Notes under the pieces: model-generated
The model's database searches: none
Seen by the model: the letters and a program-made list of their open reading frames with translations, nothing else
Told to the model about the DNA's origin: nothing
Translations under genes and position numbers: made by a program
Shown here: positions 1 to 6,756 of the stretch, piece by piece
Layout: the number at the start of each line of letters is the position of its first letter
Numbering within the stretch: the first letter of the stretch is position 1
Origin: an uncultured beta proteobacterium
Lineage (GTDB): Bacteria > Pseudomonadota > Gammaproteobacteria > Burkholderiales > Burkholderiaceae
Direction: 5' to 3'
NCBI GenBank assembly: GCA_903845455.1
Contig: CAIMXN010000037.1
Span: forward strand, 1-8,908
Length of the DNA: 8,908 nt

Positions 1-789
1 GCATCTGAGCCCGTAATGGCAGCTGCCATTAAAACGGACTTTGCTGGTCTTACTGCTGGAGAGCAAATGATCCCTGTTGGCAACACTCAAATTCCGGTCT
101 ATGTAGCTCGTCCAGAGCATGCCAAAGGTTCATTACCTATCGTGATTGTGATTGGTGAAATCTTTGGGGTGCATGAATACATTGCTGATGTCACGCGTCG
201 ATTTGCAAAATTAGGTTATCTCGCCGTCGCCCCAGAGTTCTTTGTGCGTGCAGGCGATCCCAGTCAACATGGTACGGTAGCTGAAATTTTGACTCACGTG
301 ATTGCTAAGACGCCAGACGCTCAGACCCTGGGTGATTTACAGGCTGCAATAGTATGGGCTGGTAAAAATGGTGGCGACTTGAAGCGGGTCGGTGTAACCG
401 GTTTTTGTTGGGGTGGGCGCATTGCTTGGTTAGCCGCAACCTTAGCTCAAGTGCGTGCGTGCGTAGTTTGGTATGGCCGCTTAATTGGTGAAAAAACCGA
501 GGGTAATCCGCGCCACCCAATTGATATTGTTGCTGATTTGAAGGCCCCTGTATTGGGTTTGTATGGTGCTGCTGACGCTGGAATTTCTTTGGAAAGTATT
601 CAGCAAATGCGTGAAGCTTTAGCAAAGGCAGCCCCTAAAAATACCGCAGCCGCAGCATCCCAATTTGAGGTTTATCCAAATACCCCTCATGCGTTTCATG
701 CGGATTACCGCGATTCTTATCGCGAAGGCCCTGCAAAAGATGGTTGGGAAAAATGCTTGGCTTGGTTTAAGAAAAACGGAGTAGTGTGA
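1..789 (+). CDS. Dienelactone hydrolase family protein (5' end outside the window)
   Basis: Alpha/beta hydrolase of the dienelactone hydrolase (carboxymethylenebutenolidase) family. Numbered from the Met at position 16, the family signature is complete: EIFGVHE near residues 48-54 (Glu48 is the usual active-site Glu), nucleophile Cys131 in GFCWGG, Asp187 in YGAAD, and His225 in TPHAFH. These match the Cys-Asp-His triad, so it should be an active hydrolase. The true substrate is unknown; chlorocatechol breakdown is only the founding example. The Met at 16 is probably not the start. The frame stays open to base 1, no ribosome binding site precedes it, and the residues before it (ASEPV) followed by MAAA resemble the end of an export signal. 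Burkholderiales relatives often carry a Tat-type leader before the matching GLTAGE region, so the protein is probably exported (inference). It overlaps the next gene by 4 bases, suggesting translational coupling. Confidence 0.9.
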   Translation, partial: ASEPVMAAAIKTDFAGLTAGEQMIPVGNTQIPVYVARPEHAKGSLPIVIVIGEIFGVHEYIADVTRRFAKLGYLAVAPEFFVRAGDPSQHGTVAEILTHVIAKTPDAQTLGDLQAAIVWAGKNGGDLKRVGVTGFCWGGRIAWLAATLAQVRACVVWYGRLIGEKTEGNPRHPIDIVADLKAPVLGLYGAADAGISLESIQQMREALAKAAPKNTAAAASQFEVYPNTPHAFHADYRDSYREGPAKDGWEKCLAWFKKNGVV

Positions 790-1568
790 TTGCTATGACA
801 GTTTTACAAAGCATCATCTTGATTACCGCATTCGCTGGAGTAGTGAGCGTTTCAATTGCCGCCACTTTTTCTTTGGCTTTATTGTCGAAGATGGTAAATG
901 ATATGGTGAGCGTATCAGTTGGCATCTTGCTTGCCACCGCTTTACTCCACTCTTTACCAGAAGCTTTTAGTATGGCCGGTACGAGCCCTCAACTGTTGTT
1001 TGCGACCTTACTCGCAGGTTTATTAGGTTTTTTCTTGCTCGAAAAAATTGCTTTACTACGTCATAGCCATCATCACGAAGGTGATGGCCATAATCACCAC
1101 CACGGTCACGATGCTGAGGTTGCTGGTCGCAGTGGAGGAATGATCCTGGTGGGCGATGGAATCCATAATTTTGTAGATGGCGTTTTGATTGCTGCTGCTT
1201 TTATGGCCGACTATCAGGTGGGATTTTTTACAGCACTTGCCATCATCGCTCATGAAATCCCGCAAGAGATTGGTGACTTTATTGTTTTACTCAATGCAGG
1301 CTTTTCACGTGCACGCGCATTACTCTATAACTTGATTTGTGGTTTGTCTGCCGTTGTTGGTGGTGTCTTAGCTTATTTCTTTTTAGCAAAAGCACATGCT
1401 GCAATGCCTTATCTATTGGTCATTGCCTCTAGTAGTTTTATTTATATTGCGGTGAGTGATTTGATTCCGCAAATGCATCGTCGCCCACATTGGGCTGAGT
1501 CTTTGCGTCAAACGGTATTGATTGCCTGCGGTGTAGGCTTTGTGATCTTACTGTCCTACATCCATTAA
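786..1568 (+). CDS. ZIP family metal (zinc-type) transporter
   Basis: Integral inner-membrane protein of 260 residues with about eight hydrophobic segments, as usual for ZIP (SLC39-like) divalent metal importers. A His-rich cytoplasmic-type loop lies at residues 93-109 (HSHHH, then HNHHHGHD). The two metal-binding helices follow: HNFVDG at 127-132 and HEIPQE at 156-161, the ZIP signature that lines the transport path. Zinc uptake is the likeliest role; iron or manganese cannot be excluded. The GTG at 786 overlaps the upstream TGA (GTGA), and GGAG at 778-781 lies 4 bases before it. The ATG at 795 is an alternative start, 13 bases from the same GGAG, giving 257 residues. Coupling with the hydrolase suggests co-transcription, though no functional link is obvious. 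Its TAA overlaps the stop of the convergent sulfurtransferase gene. Confidence 0.92.
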   Translation: MIAMTVLQSIILITAFAGVVSVSIAATFSLALLSKMVNDMVSVSVGILLATALLHSLPEAFSMAGTSPQLLFATLLAGLLGFFLLEKIALLRHSHHHEGDGHNHHHGHDAEVAGRSGGMILVGDGIHNFVDGVLIAAAFMADYQVGFFTALAIIAHEIPQEIGDFIVLLNAGFSRARALLYNLICGLSAVVGGVLAYFFLAKAHAAMPYLLVIASSSFIYIAVSDLIPQMHRRPHWAESLRQTVLIACGVGFVILLSYIH

Positions 1569-2395
1569 AGTTCAGTAGGCCTGCTGGGGTCGGAGCACCA
1601 TTCACTCCAGCTGCCAGCATAGAGTCGCGAGCCTTTTAAGCCAGCCACTTCCATCGCCAGTAGATTATGGCAAGCAGTCACACCTGAACCGCATTGGTGA
1701 ATGATGTCAGATGCTTTGAGGGGACCCAAAAAATCCACATATTCTTTGTAGAGTTGCTCTGGTGCCTTGAACAGGGTGGCAGATAAATTGTCTTTAAAGA
1801 AGCGATTGATTGCTCCTGGGATATGTCCCGCTACTGGATCCAAAGTTTCATTTTGACCATGGAAGCGGTCATTAGCACGTGCGTCAATGACTGTGTTCTT
1901 CTGAGTTTGTAAATTTTCGGATACCGCATCGACCAAGACGAGACCAACATAAGGCATTGCTACGACCGCTTGATCCGTTGGGCTAGGTGTGCGAGGAATA
2001 ATGCTAATGGGCCCGTGCCAAGCATCTAACCCACCATTAAGCACCCGGACATTGGCGTGACCAGTAGCTTTGAGCATCCACCATAAGCGACTGGCGTAAA
2101 CAGAGCCCTGTTTGTCATAAGCCACGACTAGAGTGTTCTGATCCATACCCAGACGGGATTTTGTTTTTGCCCAAACTGCTGGAGTGGGTAATGGATGTCG
2201 ACCATTCTTACCCGTTTTTTCACCAGAAAGATCTTTGTCTAGATCAACATAGATCGCGCCAGGAATATGACTTTCTTCGTAAGCTTTTCTGCCAGCGTTC
2301 TTATCCACTAAGTCAAAGCGACAGTCACACAGCAATATATTTTCACCACTGTTAATGATTTGTTCTAACTGGTTGGCAGTAATGAGAGGACTCAT
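1565..2395 (-). CDS. sseA: Sulfurtransferase (3-mercaptopyruvate / thiosulfate type)
   Basis: Two-domain rhodanese of 276 residues, close to the size of E. coli SseA. The N-terminal inactive domain shows SHIPGA at 42-47 and RHPLP at 66-70. The C-terminal catalytic domain shows DAR at 171-173, GHIPGA at 190-195 and the active-site loop CGSGVT at 235-240 with Cys235 forming the persulfide. CGSGVT is the loop typical of 3-mercaptopyruvate sulfurtransferases; classical thiosulfate rhodaneses have CRKGVT. The reaction would move sulfur from mercaptopyruvate to a thiol or cyanide in the cytoplasm. The ATG at 2395 has AAAGG at 2405-2401 with 5-base spacing, which supports this start. The gene starts 21 bases after the Rieske oxygenase stop, so the two are probably co-transcribed. 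A role in sulfur supply to that partner is speculation. Confidence 0.93.
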   Translation of the reverse strand: MSPLITANQLEQIINSGENILLCDCRFDLVDKNAGRKAYEESHIPGAIYVDLDKDLSGEKTGKNGRHPLPTPAVWAKTKSRLGMDQNTLVVAYDKQGSVYASRLWWMLKATGHANVRVLNGGLDAWHGPISIIPRTPSPTDQAVVAMPYVGLVLVDAVSENLQTQKNTVIDARANDRFHGQNETLDPVAGHIPGAINRFFKDNLSATLFKAPEQLYKEYVDFLGPLKASDIIHQCGSGVTACHNLLAMEVAGLKGSRLYAGSWSEWCSDPSRPTEL

Positions 2396-2416
2396 GGCGA
2401 CCTTTAGGGAATGAGA

Positions 2417-3532
2417 TTAAATGCCTTGATAGTTCATGACACGACGATACCACTCGTGGAAGTGTTGCATGCCATCTTCCATCGGGCTTTGGTATGGACC
2501 TACTTCATTGATACCGCGCGCAAAAAGTGCAGCACGTCCTGCATCCATACGCTCACCGATTTCATCATCCTCGATGCAGGTTTCCATATAAGCAGCACGT
2601 TCAGCCTCTACGAATTCACGCTCGAACAGTGCAATCTCTTCTGGGTAATAAAACTCAACAATATTGCGGGTTTTATTTGGACCAAGCGGATGCAGGGTAG
2701 AAACACAGAGCACTCCTGGGTACCACTCCACCATCACATTAGGATAGTAGGTTAGCCAGATAGCGCCATGGCGTGGCGATTGTCCACCAAATTGGCGTAA
2801 CACTGCTTCATGCCAATTGCGATACACGGGTGAGCCAGGTGTTGCTAGATCTTTGTGAATCCCAACGGTTTGTACGCTATGCCATTCACCGAATTCCCAA
2901 CGGAGATCTTCACAAGAAACGAACTTACCCAAACCGGGATGAAAGGGAACAACATGGTAGTCCTCGAGGTATACCTCGATAAAGGTTTTCCAGTTGTAAT
3001 TGCAGTCATGAACCTCAACATGATCTAGCATGTAGCCATCAAATTTGAGGTCATCCATAACACCCAGTTTCGCGAGGTCAGTTCTCACATCCCTTGGGCC
3101 CTCAAACAATAGCCCTTGCCAGTTTTGCAAGGGTGATTTGCCTAGATTGAGGCAGGGATTGTCTTCAAAATGAGGTGCACCTAAAAGATCACCGCCAAGA
3201 TCGTATGTCCAACGATGCAATGGACAGACGATATTTTCTGTTTTGCCTGAGCCATTGAGCATGAGTGCTTGGCGATGGCGGCAAACATTGGATAAAAGCT
3301 CGACACCAGCTTCATTGCGAACCAGAATGCGGCCTTCATTTTCAGAGGCTAAAGTGCGATAAGCGCCGATTTCAGGCACCATGAGCTCGTGACCGACATA
3401 GCCAGGCCCCTGCTTGAAAAGCAGTTCAATTTCACGCTGATAGAGATCAACGTCAAAATATGCCGAAACCGGCAACTGAAGATTGGACGGCGCAAGTTTC
3501 TGCGCGGTAGCCAGATTAGTCATTCTCCCCAC
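2417..3532 (-). CDS. Rieske [2Fe-2S] non-heme iron oxygenase, alpha subunit, substrate unknown
   Basis: Oxygenase component of the ring-hydroxylating dioxygenase family, 371 residues from the GTG at 3532. The Rieske cluster ligands are Cys84-x-His86 and Cys103-x2-His106. The catalytic domain has EDYH...H, with mononuclear iron ligands His193 and His198 and a probable third ligand Asp322 in EDDEIGE. Three residues before His193, where naphthalene-type enzymes have the bridging Asp, stands Glu190, as in carnitine and glycine-betaine oxygenases; Asp191 is next to it. No reductase, ferredoxin or beta subunit lies nearby, so electrons must come from a protein encoded elsewhere. Such enzymes hydroxylate, demethylate or cleave small molecules; the substrate cannot be read from the sequence. 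The ATG at 3523 (368 residues), preceded by a G-rich tract at 3536-3526, is at least as plausible a start as the GTG. It heads a unit with the downstream sulfurtransferase. Confidence 0.92.
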   Translation of the reverse strand: MGRMTNLATAQKLAPSNLQLPVSAYFDVDLYQREIELLFKQGPGYVGHELMVPEIGAYRTLASENEGRILVRNEAGVELLSNVCRHRQALMLNGSGKTENIVCPLHRWTYDLGGDLLGAPHFEDNPCLNLGKSPLQNWQGLLFEGPRDVRTDLAKLGVMDDLKFDGYMLDHVEVHDCNYNWKTFIEVYLEDYHVVPFHPGLGKFVSCEDLRWEFGEWHSVQTVGIHKDLATPGSPVYRNWHEAVLRQFGGQSPRHGAIWLTYYPNVMVEWYPGVLCVSTLHPLGPNKTRNIVEFYYPEEIALFEREFVEAERAAYMETCIEDDEIGERMDAGRAALFARGINEVGPYQSPMEDGMQHFHEWYRRVMNYQGI

Positions 3533-3565
3533 CCCCGAAAACGTCAGCCGAAGCTAAGCGGAATA

Positions 3566-3595
3566 ACCAATCCAACCATCGACGAATCGATATTG
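3566..3595 (-). promoter_or_regulatory. Inverted repeat / leader hairpin upstream of the Rieske gene
   Basis: The + strand shows CCAAT (3566-3570), ATCGA (3577-3581), CGAA, TCGAT (3586-3590) and ATTGG (3591-3595), a nested dyad of two 5-base arms. CCAA at 3571-3574 can replace the outer left arm. In the minus-strand transcript this gives AUCGA-UUCG-UCGAU, a 5-bp stem closed by a UUCG loop, with an outer CCAA/UUGG pairing across a small bulge. It lies about 10-40 bases after the predicted start of the Rieske transcript. It could be an operator for a dimeric regulator or an mRNA leader hairpin. The symmetry is visible; the role is inference. Confidence 0.45.
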
Positions 3596-3610
3596 GAAAG
3601 GAAGGGGTGA

Positions 3611-3616
3611 ATTATA
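3611..3616 (-). promoter_or_regulatory. Predicted sigma70 -10 box for the Rieske-sulfurtransferase unit
   Basis: The minus strand reads a perfect TATAAT here. No good -35 is found at 16-18 bases; the sequence there reads about ATGCGA, so the promoter would be weak or activator-dependent. The predicted transcript start is near 3604, leaving a leader of about 80 bases before the ATG at 3523. Its upstream part coincides with the -35 and spacer of the opposite promoter. Confidence 0.45.
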
Positions 3617-3620
3617 CCCA

Positions 3621-3648
3621 TTGGAATGGCATCTCGCATTAATATATA
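3621..3648 (+). promoter_or_regulatory. Predicted sigma70 promoter of the xseB-ispA-dxs-folE2 operon
   Basis: TTGGAA at 3621-3626 (4 of 6 to consensus) is followed after 16 bases by TATATA at 3643-3648; TATAAG at 3645-3650 with an 18-base spacer is the alternative -10. Transcription would begin near 3656, about 30 bases before the xseB ATG at 3686. That placement argues against the upstream TTG at 3656 as start codon. Confidence 0.5.
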
Positions 3649-3685
3649 AGGCTATTTGTGCAAGAAATCCAAAGGAAACGAGTCT

Positions 3686-3919
3686 ATGACAGCCAAAAAA
3701 TCTGAGAGTCAAAAAGCCGGTCTAGAGGCTCAGATCGACCCAAAGTTGCGCTATGAGGAGGCTGTTAAGGAGTTAGAAAAGCTAATTTCTGACATGGAAT
3801 CAGGCAAATTCTCTCTGGAAGAAACCCTTTTGGCTTACCAACGCGGTGCTGCATTGTTAAAGCATTGTCAAGGTGTACTTGCGCAAGTTGAGCAACAAGT
3901 GCGCGTATTTGAGACCTAA
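3686..3919 (+). CDS. xseB: Exodeoxyribonuclease VII small subunit
   Basis: Small subunit of exonuclease VII, which with the XseA large subunit degrades single-stranded DNA to short oligonucleotides in the cytoplasm. The protein is 77 residues, against about 80 in E. coli. The family core is clear: RYEEAVKELEKLISDMESGK, then SLEETLLAYQRGAALLKHC, and a helical tail. The start at 3686 is chosen because AAAGGAA at 3671-3677 lies 8 bases before it, the length fits the family, and the predicted promoter would start transcription near the only longer option (TTG at 3656, 10 extra residues). The stop overlaps the next gene's ATG by one base (TAATG), so ispA translation is probably coupled. Linkage with ispA and dxs is the same as in E. 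coli. Confidence 0.95.
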   Translation: MTAKKSESQKAGLEAQIDPKLRYEEAVKELEKLISDMESGKFSLEETLLAYQRGAALLKHCQGVLAQVEQQVRVFET

Positions 3920-4809
3920 TGACTTCAAGTTTTCAATTTCAGGAGTGGCTGAATGCTCACTCCGCACGGACTGAGTTGGCATTAGATGCCATGCTTGATT
4001 CAAATCAAACTACTCCAAATCGATTGCATGAAGCAATGCGTTATGCAGCTCAAGGAGGCGGTAAACGTATTCGTCCTTTATTAGTTTATGCAGCGGGCTC
4101 ACTAGGTGATCCTACAGCTGAGGCATTGGATGCAGCCGCAGTTGCGATTGAATGTATTCATGCTTACTCATTGGTGCATGATGATTTGCCTTGCATGGAT
4201 GACGACGACTTGCGTCGCGGAAGACCTACCGTTCATAAGGCCTATGACGAAGCCACTGCTTTGTTAGTGGGCGATGCATTACAAACCCGCGCCTTTGAAA
4301 TTTTGGCAAATGCACCTTGTGAAGTAGATGTGCGTTTAACAATGATTAGTGCTTTAGCTGCTGCGGCGGGTTCACGTGGTATGGCTGGTGGTCAAGCAAT
4401 TGATTTAGATAGTATTGGCAAGAAACTAGATCTGATTGCGCTCCAAAAAATGCATGCCATGAAAACCGGCGCATTGTTATCTTGTGCTGTGGAATTGGGT
4501 GGAATTGCTGCTCACCTTGATCCGGCCCAAATGACTTGCCTGAAAAAGTATTCCCAGGCTCTTGGCTTAGCCTTTCAGATTGTGGATGACGTTTTGGATG
4601 TCACCGCAGATAGCCAAACCCTAGGAAAGACTGCTGGTAAGGATGTCGCCAACGATAAGCCCACTTACGCTACCTTGATGGGTTTAGACTATGCACAGAA
4701 TCAGGCAAAGCAATTGCAATCAGAAGCGATTGTTAGCCTGGAGATTTTTGGCAGCAAAGGGCAGGCCCTAAAAGATTTAGCTTTGTTAGTAGTTAATAGG
4801 GGCAAATAA
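3919..4809 (+). CDS. ispA: Farnesyl diphosphate synthase (polyprenyl synthetase)
   Basis: Cytoplasmic prenyltransferase of 296 residues that condenses IPP with DMAPP and then GPP to give farnesyl diphosphate, the precursor of undecaprenyl phosphate, the ubiquinone side chain and other isoprenoids. Visible motifs are GGGKRIRP at 46-53 (IPP diphosphate binding), the first Asp-rich motif HDDLPCMDDDD at 87-97 with the two-residue insertion of bacterial type II FPP synthases, MAGGQ at 155-159, and the second Asp-rich motif DDVLD at 223-227. Chain length (C15) is inferred from family and context; a geranylgeranyl product cannot be excluded by eye. The start overlaps the xseB stop (TAATG) with only a weak GAGA before it, so translation probably depends on coupling. 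dxs, 17 bases downstream, supplies its precursors. Confidence 0.95.
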   Translation: MTSSFQFQEWLNAHSARTELALDAMLDSNQTTPNRLHEAMRYAAQGGGKRIRPLLVYAAGSLGDPTAEALDAAAVAIECIHAYSLVHDDLPCMDDDDLRRGRPTVHKAYDEATALLVGDALQTRAFEILANAPCEVDVRLTMISALAAAAGSRGMAGGQAIDLDSIGKKLDLIALQKMHAMKTGALLSCAVELGGIAAHLDPAQMTCLKKYSQALGLAFQIVDDVLDVTADSQTLGKTAGKDVANDKPTYATLMGLDYAQNQAKQLQSEAIVSLEIFGSKGQALKDLALLVVNRGK

Positions 4810-4814
4810 GTTTC

Positions 4815-4844
4815 ACTTTAGATTCGATGACTTTAGATTCCATA
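4815..4844 (+). repeat. 15-base tandem duplication spanning the dxs start codon
   Basis: Two adjacent 15-base units, 4815-4829 and 4830-4844, share the first 11 bases (ACTTTAGATTC) and match at 13 of 15 positions. The period is five codons, so both units read in the dxs frame: TLDSM, then TLDSI. The dxs ATG (4827-4829) is the last codon of the first unit and corresponds to an ATA Ile codon in the second. Confidence 0.85.
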
Positions 4845-6731
4845 CAATCCCCCGCCGATTTAAAAAAACTTCCTCGCGAAGAGTTGTTTGCTTTGGCGGC
4901 TGAATTGCGTCAATTTGTTTTGGATTCTGTCTCTAAAACGGGCGGACACCTTTCCTCAAATTTGGGGACAGTGGAATTAGCGATTGCACTGCATTATGTT
5001 TTTGATACGCCCCACGACCGGCTTGTTTGGGATGTGGGTCATCAAAGCTACCCCCATAAAATATTGACTGGCCGTCGTGAGCGCATGAATACTTTGCGCC
5101 AGTTCAATGGTCTATCAGGCTTCCCACGTCGCATCGAGAGTGAGTACGATGCTTTCGGTACCGGCCATTCTTCAACCAGTATTTCTGCCGCGATGGGTAT
5201 GGCACGAGCCTTTCAGACCAAAGGTGAGAAGCAGGTGGCAGTGGCAGTGATTGGCGATAGTGCCATGACCGGCGGCATGGCTTTCGAAGCGATGAATAAC
5301 GCAGGGGTTTATGACGATTTACCGCTTGTAGTGATTTTGAACGACAACGATATGTCAATCTCACCAGCGGTGGGTGCATTGAATCGTCACCTTGCTCGCT
5401 TGCTGAGTGGCAATATTTACTCTGCCACTAAAAAAGGGATTGATAGTGTTTTATCTATTGCACCTCCCTTGCGGGAGTTTGCTAAACGTTTAGAAGATCA
5501 TGCCAAGGGTATGGTTTCTCCATCGACGATTTTCCAAGAGTTTGGCTTTAATTATTTTGGTCCGATTGATGGTCATGATTTGGCAGCCCTCATACCGATG
5601 TTACAAAATGTCCGTCGCTTAGCGCTAGAGGGTCGAGGCCCACAGTTCCTTCATGTGGTGACCCGCAAAGGTCAGGGCTATGAATTGGCCGAAGCTGATC
5701 CAGTGCTCTATCACGGCCCAAGCAAGTTCAATCCAGAGGAGGGCGTCAAAAAACCTGCAACGCCTCCTAAGAAAACCTTTACGCAAGTATTTGGTGAGTG
5801 GTTATGTGATATGGCTCACGCCGACCCTCTATTGGTTGGTATTACTCCAGCAATGAGCGAAGGCTCTGGCTTGGTGGAGTTTGAAAAGAATTTTCCGAAG
5901 CGTTATTACGATGTTGGAATTGCTGAGCAGCATGCCGTGACCTTTGCTGCGGGGATGGCCTGTGAAGGCATGAAGCCAGTGGTGGCAATTTATTCAACCT
6001 TCTTGCAACGTGCCTACGATCAACTCATTCATGATGTGGCGATTCAGGATTTACCAGTGATGTTTGCATTGGATCGCGCAGGTTTAGTGGGTGCCGATGG
6101 TGCTACTCATGCCGGTGTGTATGACATTCCTTTCTTGCGCTGCATCCCGAATATGTTGGTGATGACTCCTGCAGACGAAGCGGAGTGTCGCGATTTATTA
6201 ACAACTGCTTTTCATCAACCTCATCCAAGTGCAGTGCGCTACCCACGTGGCGCAGGTATTGGTGCAGTACCTTCTAAAGAATTACGTACACTTCCTTTTG
6301 GTAAAGGTGAGTTGCGTCGTAAATCAAATGCGCCTATTGGCAGTCGCGTAGCGATTTTGGCATTTGGTACTTTGTTGTATCCAGCCTTAGAAGCTGCTGA
6401 GTTGTTTGATGCCACAGTTGTCAATATGCGTTTTGTAAAACCTTTAGACATTGATTTGATGAAATCCTTGGCTGCTGATCATGACTATTTCGTGACGGTA
6501 GAAGACGGTGCTATTCAAGGCGGTGCTGGTAGCGCATGCCTAGAAGCACTCTCAGCCCTGGGGATTAATAAACCTTTATTGCAACTGGGTATCCCAGATG
6601 AATTCGTTGAACATGGCGACTATAAGCTACTGATGGCTAAGTGTGGCTTGGATGTCGAAGGGATTACCAAGTCTATTAAACGGCGTTTTCCGGTGATCTT
6701 GAGTGCTAATTCAATAGTTGTGGGCAAATAA
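4827..6731 (+). CDS. dxs: 1-deoxy-D-xylulose-5-phosphate synthase
   Basis: Thiamine-diphosphate enzyme joining pyruvate and glyceraldehyde 3-phosphate into DXP, the first step of the MEP pathway and a source for thiamine and pyridoxal. It has 634 residues, close to E. coli Dxs. Motifs are GGHLSSNLG at 39-47 (catalytic-site His41), GHQSYPHK at 71-78, GTGHSSTSIS at 111-120, the ThDP/Mg motif GDSAMTGG at 143-150 with LNDNDMSIS at 171-179, and the catalytic Glu367 in GIAEQHA. A transketolase C-terminal domain follows with VEDGAIQGG at 558-566. Ser replaces the Gly of the textbook GDG motif, as I recall for other betaproteobacterial Dxs. The ATG at 4827 is the only start available, since the frame has no start codon back to the stop at 4797, but it has no recognisable Shine-Dalgarno sequence. 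Coupling to ispA, 17 bases upstream, may compensate. Confidence 0.97.
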   Translation: MTLDSIQSPADLKKLPREELFALAAELRQFVLDSVSKTGGHLSSNLGTVELAIALHYVFDTPHDRLVWDVGHQSYPHKILTGRRERMNTLRQFNGLSGFPRRIESEYDAFGTGHSSTSISAAMGMARAFQTKGEKQVAVAVIGDSAMTGGMAFEAMNNAGVYDDLPLVVILNDNDMSISPAVGALNRHLARLLSGNIYSATKKGIDSVLSIAPPLREFAKRLEDHAKGMVSPSTIFQEFGFNYFGPIDGHDLAALIPMLQNVRRLALEGRGPQFLHVVTRKGQGYELAEADPVLYHGPSKFNPEEGVKKPATPPKKTFTQVFGEWLCDMAHADPLLVGITPAMSEGSGLVEFEKNFPKRYYDVGIAEQHAVTFAAGMACEGMKPVVAIYSTFLQRAYDQLIHDVAIQDLPVMFALDRAGLVGADGATHAGVYDIPFLRCIPNMLVMTPADEAECRDLLTTAFHQPHPSAVRYPRGAGIGAVPSKELRTLPFGKGELRRKSNAPIGSRVAILAFGTLLYPALEAAELFDATVVNMRFVKPLDIDLMKSLAADHDYFVTVEDGAIQGGAGSACLEALSALGINKPLLQLGIPDEFVEHGDYKLLMAKCGLDVEGITKSIKRRFPVILSANSIVVGK

Positions 6732-6756
6732 GCTGGTTTTGTCGGAAAATAGACCC

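Noticed and set aside
305..625. Open frame of 106 codons on the - strand antisense to the hydrolase
   Set aside because: It covers the conserved GFCWGG region on the other strand and shows only low-complexity, composition-driven residues.
1062..1113. Cluster of CAT/CAC repeats in the ZIP gene
   Set aside because: It encodes the normal His-rich loop of ZIP transporters and is not an independent repeat array.
2411..2755. Open frame of 114 codons on the + strand antisense to the Rieske gene
   Set aside because: It lies opposite the conserved C-terminal part of the Rieske protein and has no recognisable domain.
3656..3685. Longer xseB start at the TTG at 3656
   Set aside because: It coincides with the predicted transcript start, lacks a binding site and adds 10 residues beyond the family length; the ATG at 3686 has AAAGGAA at good spacing.
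5464..5477. CTCCC/GGGAG hairpin with a 4-base loop inside dxs
   Set aside because: A 5-bp stem in a long coding region is expected by chance, and no U-tract or boundary lies nearby.
6718..6756. Longer folE2 start at the GTG at 6718
   Set aside because: It would overlap the end of dxs and add residues not typical of FolE2; the ATG at 6757 has a GGAAA 8 bases upstream.
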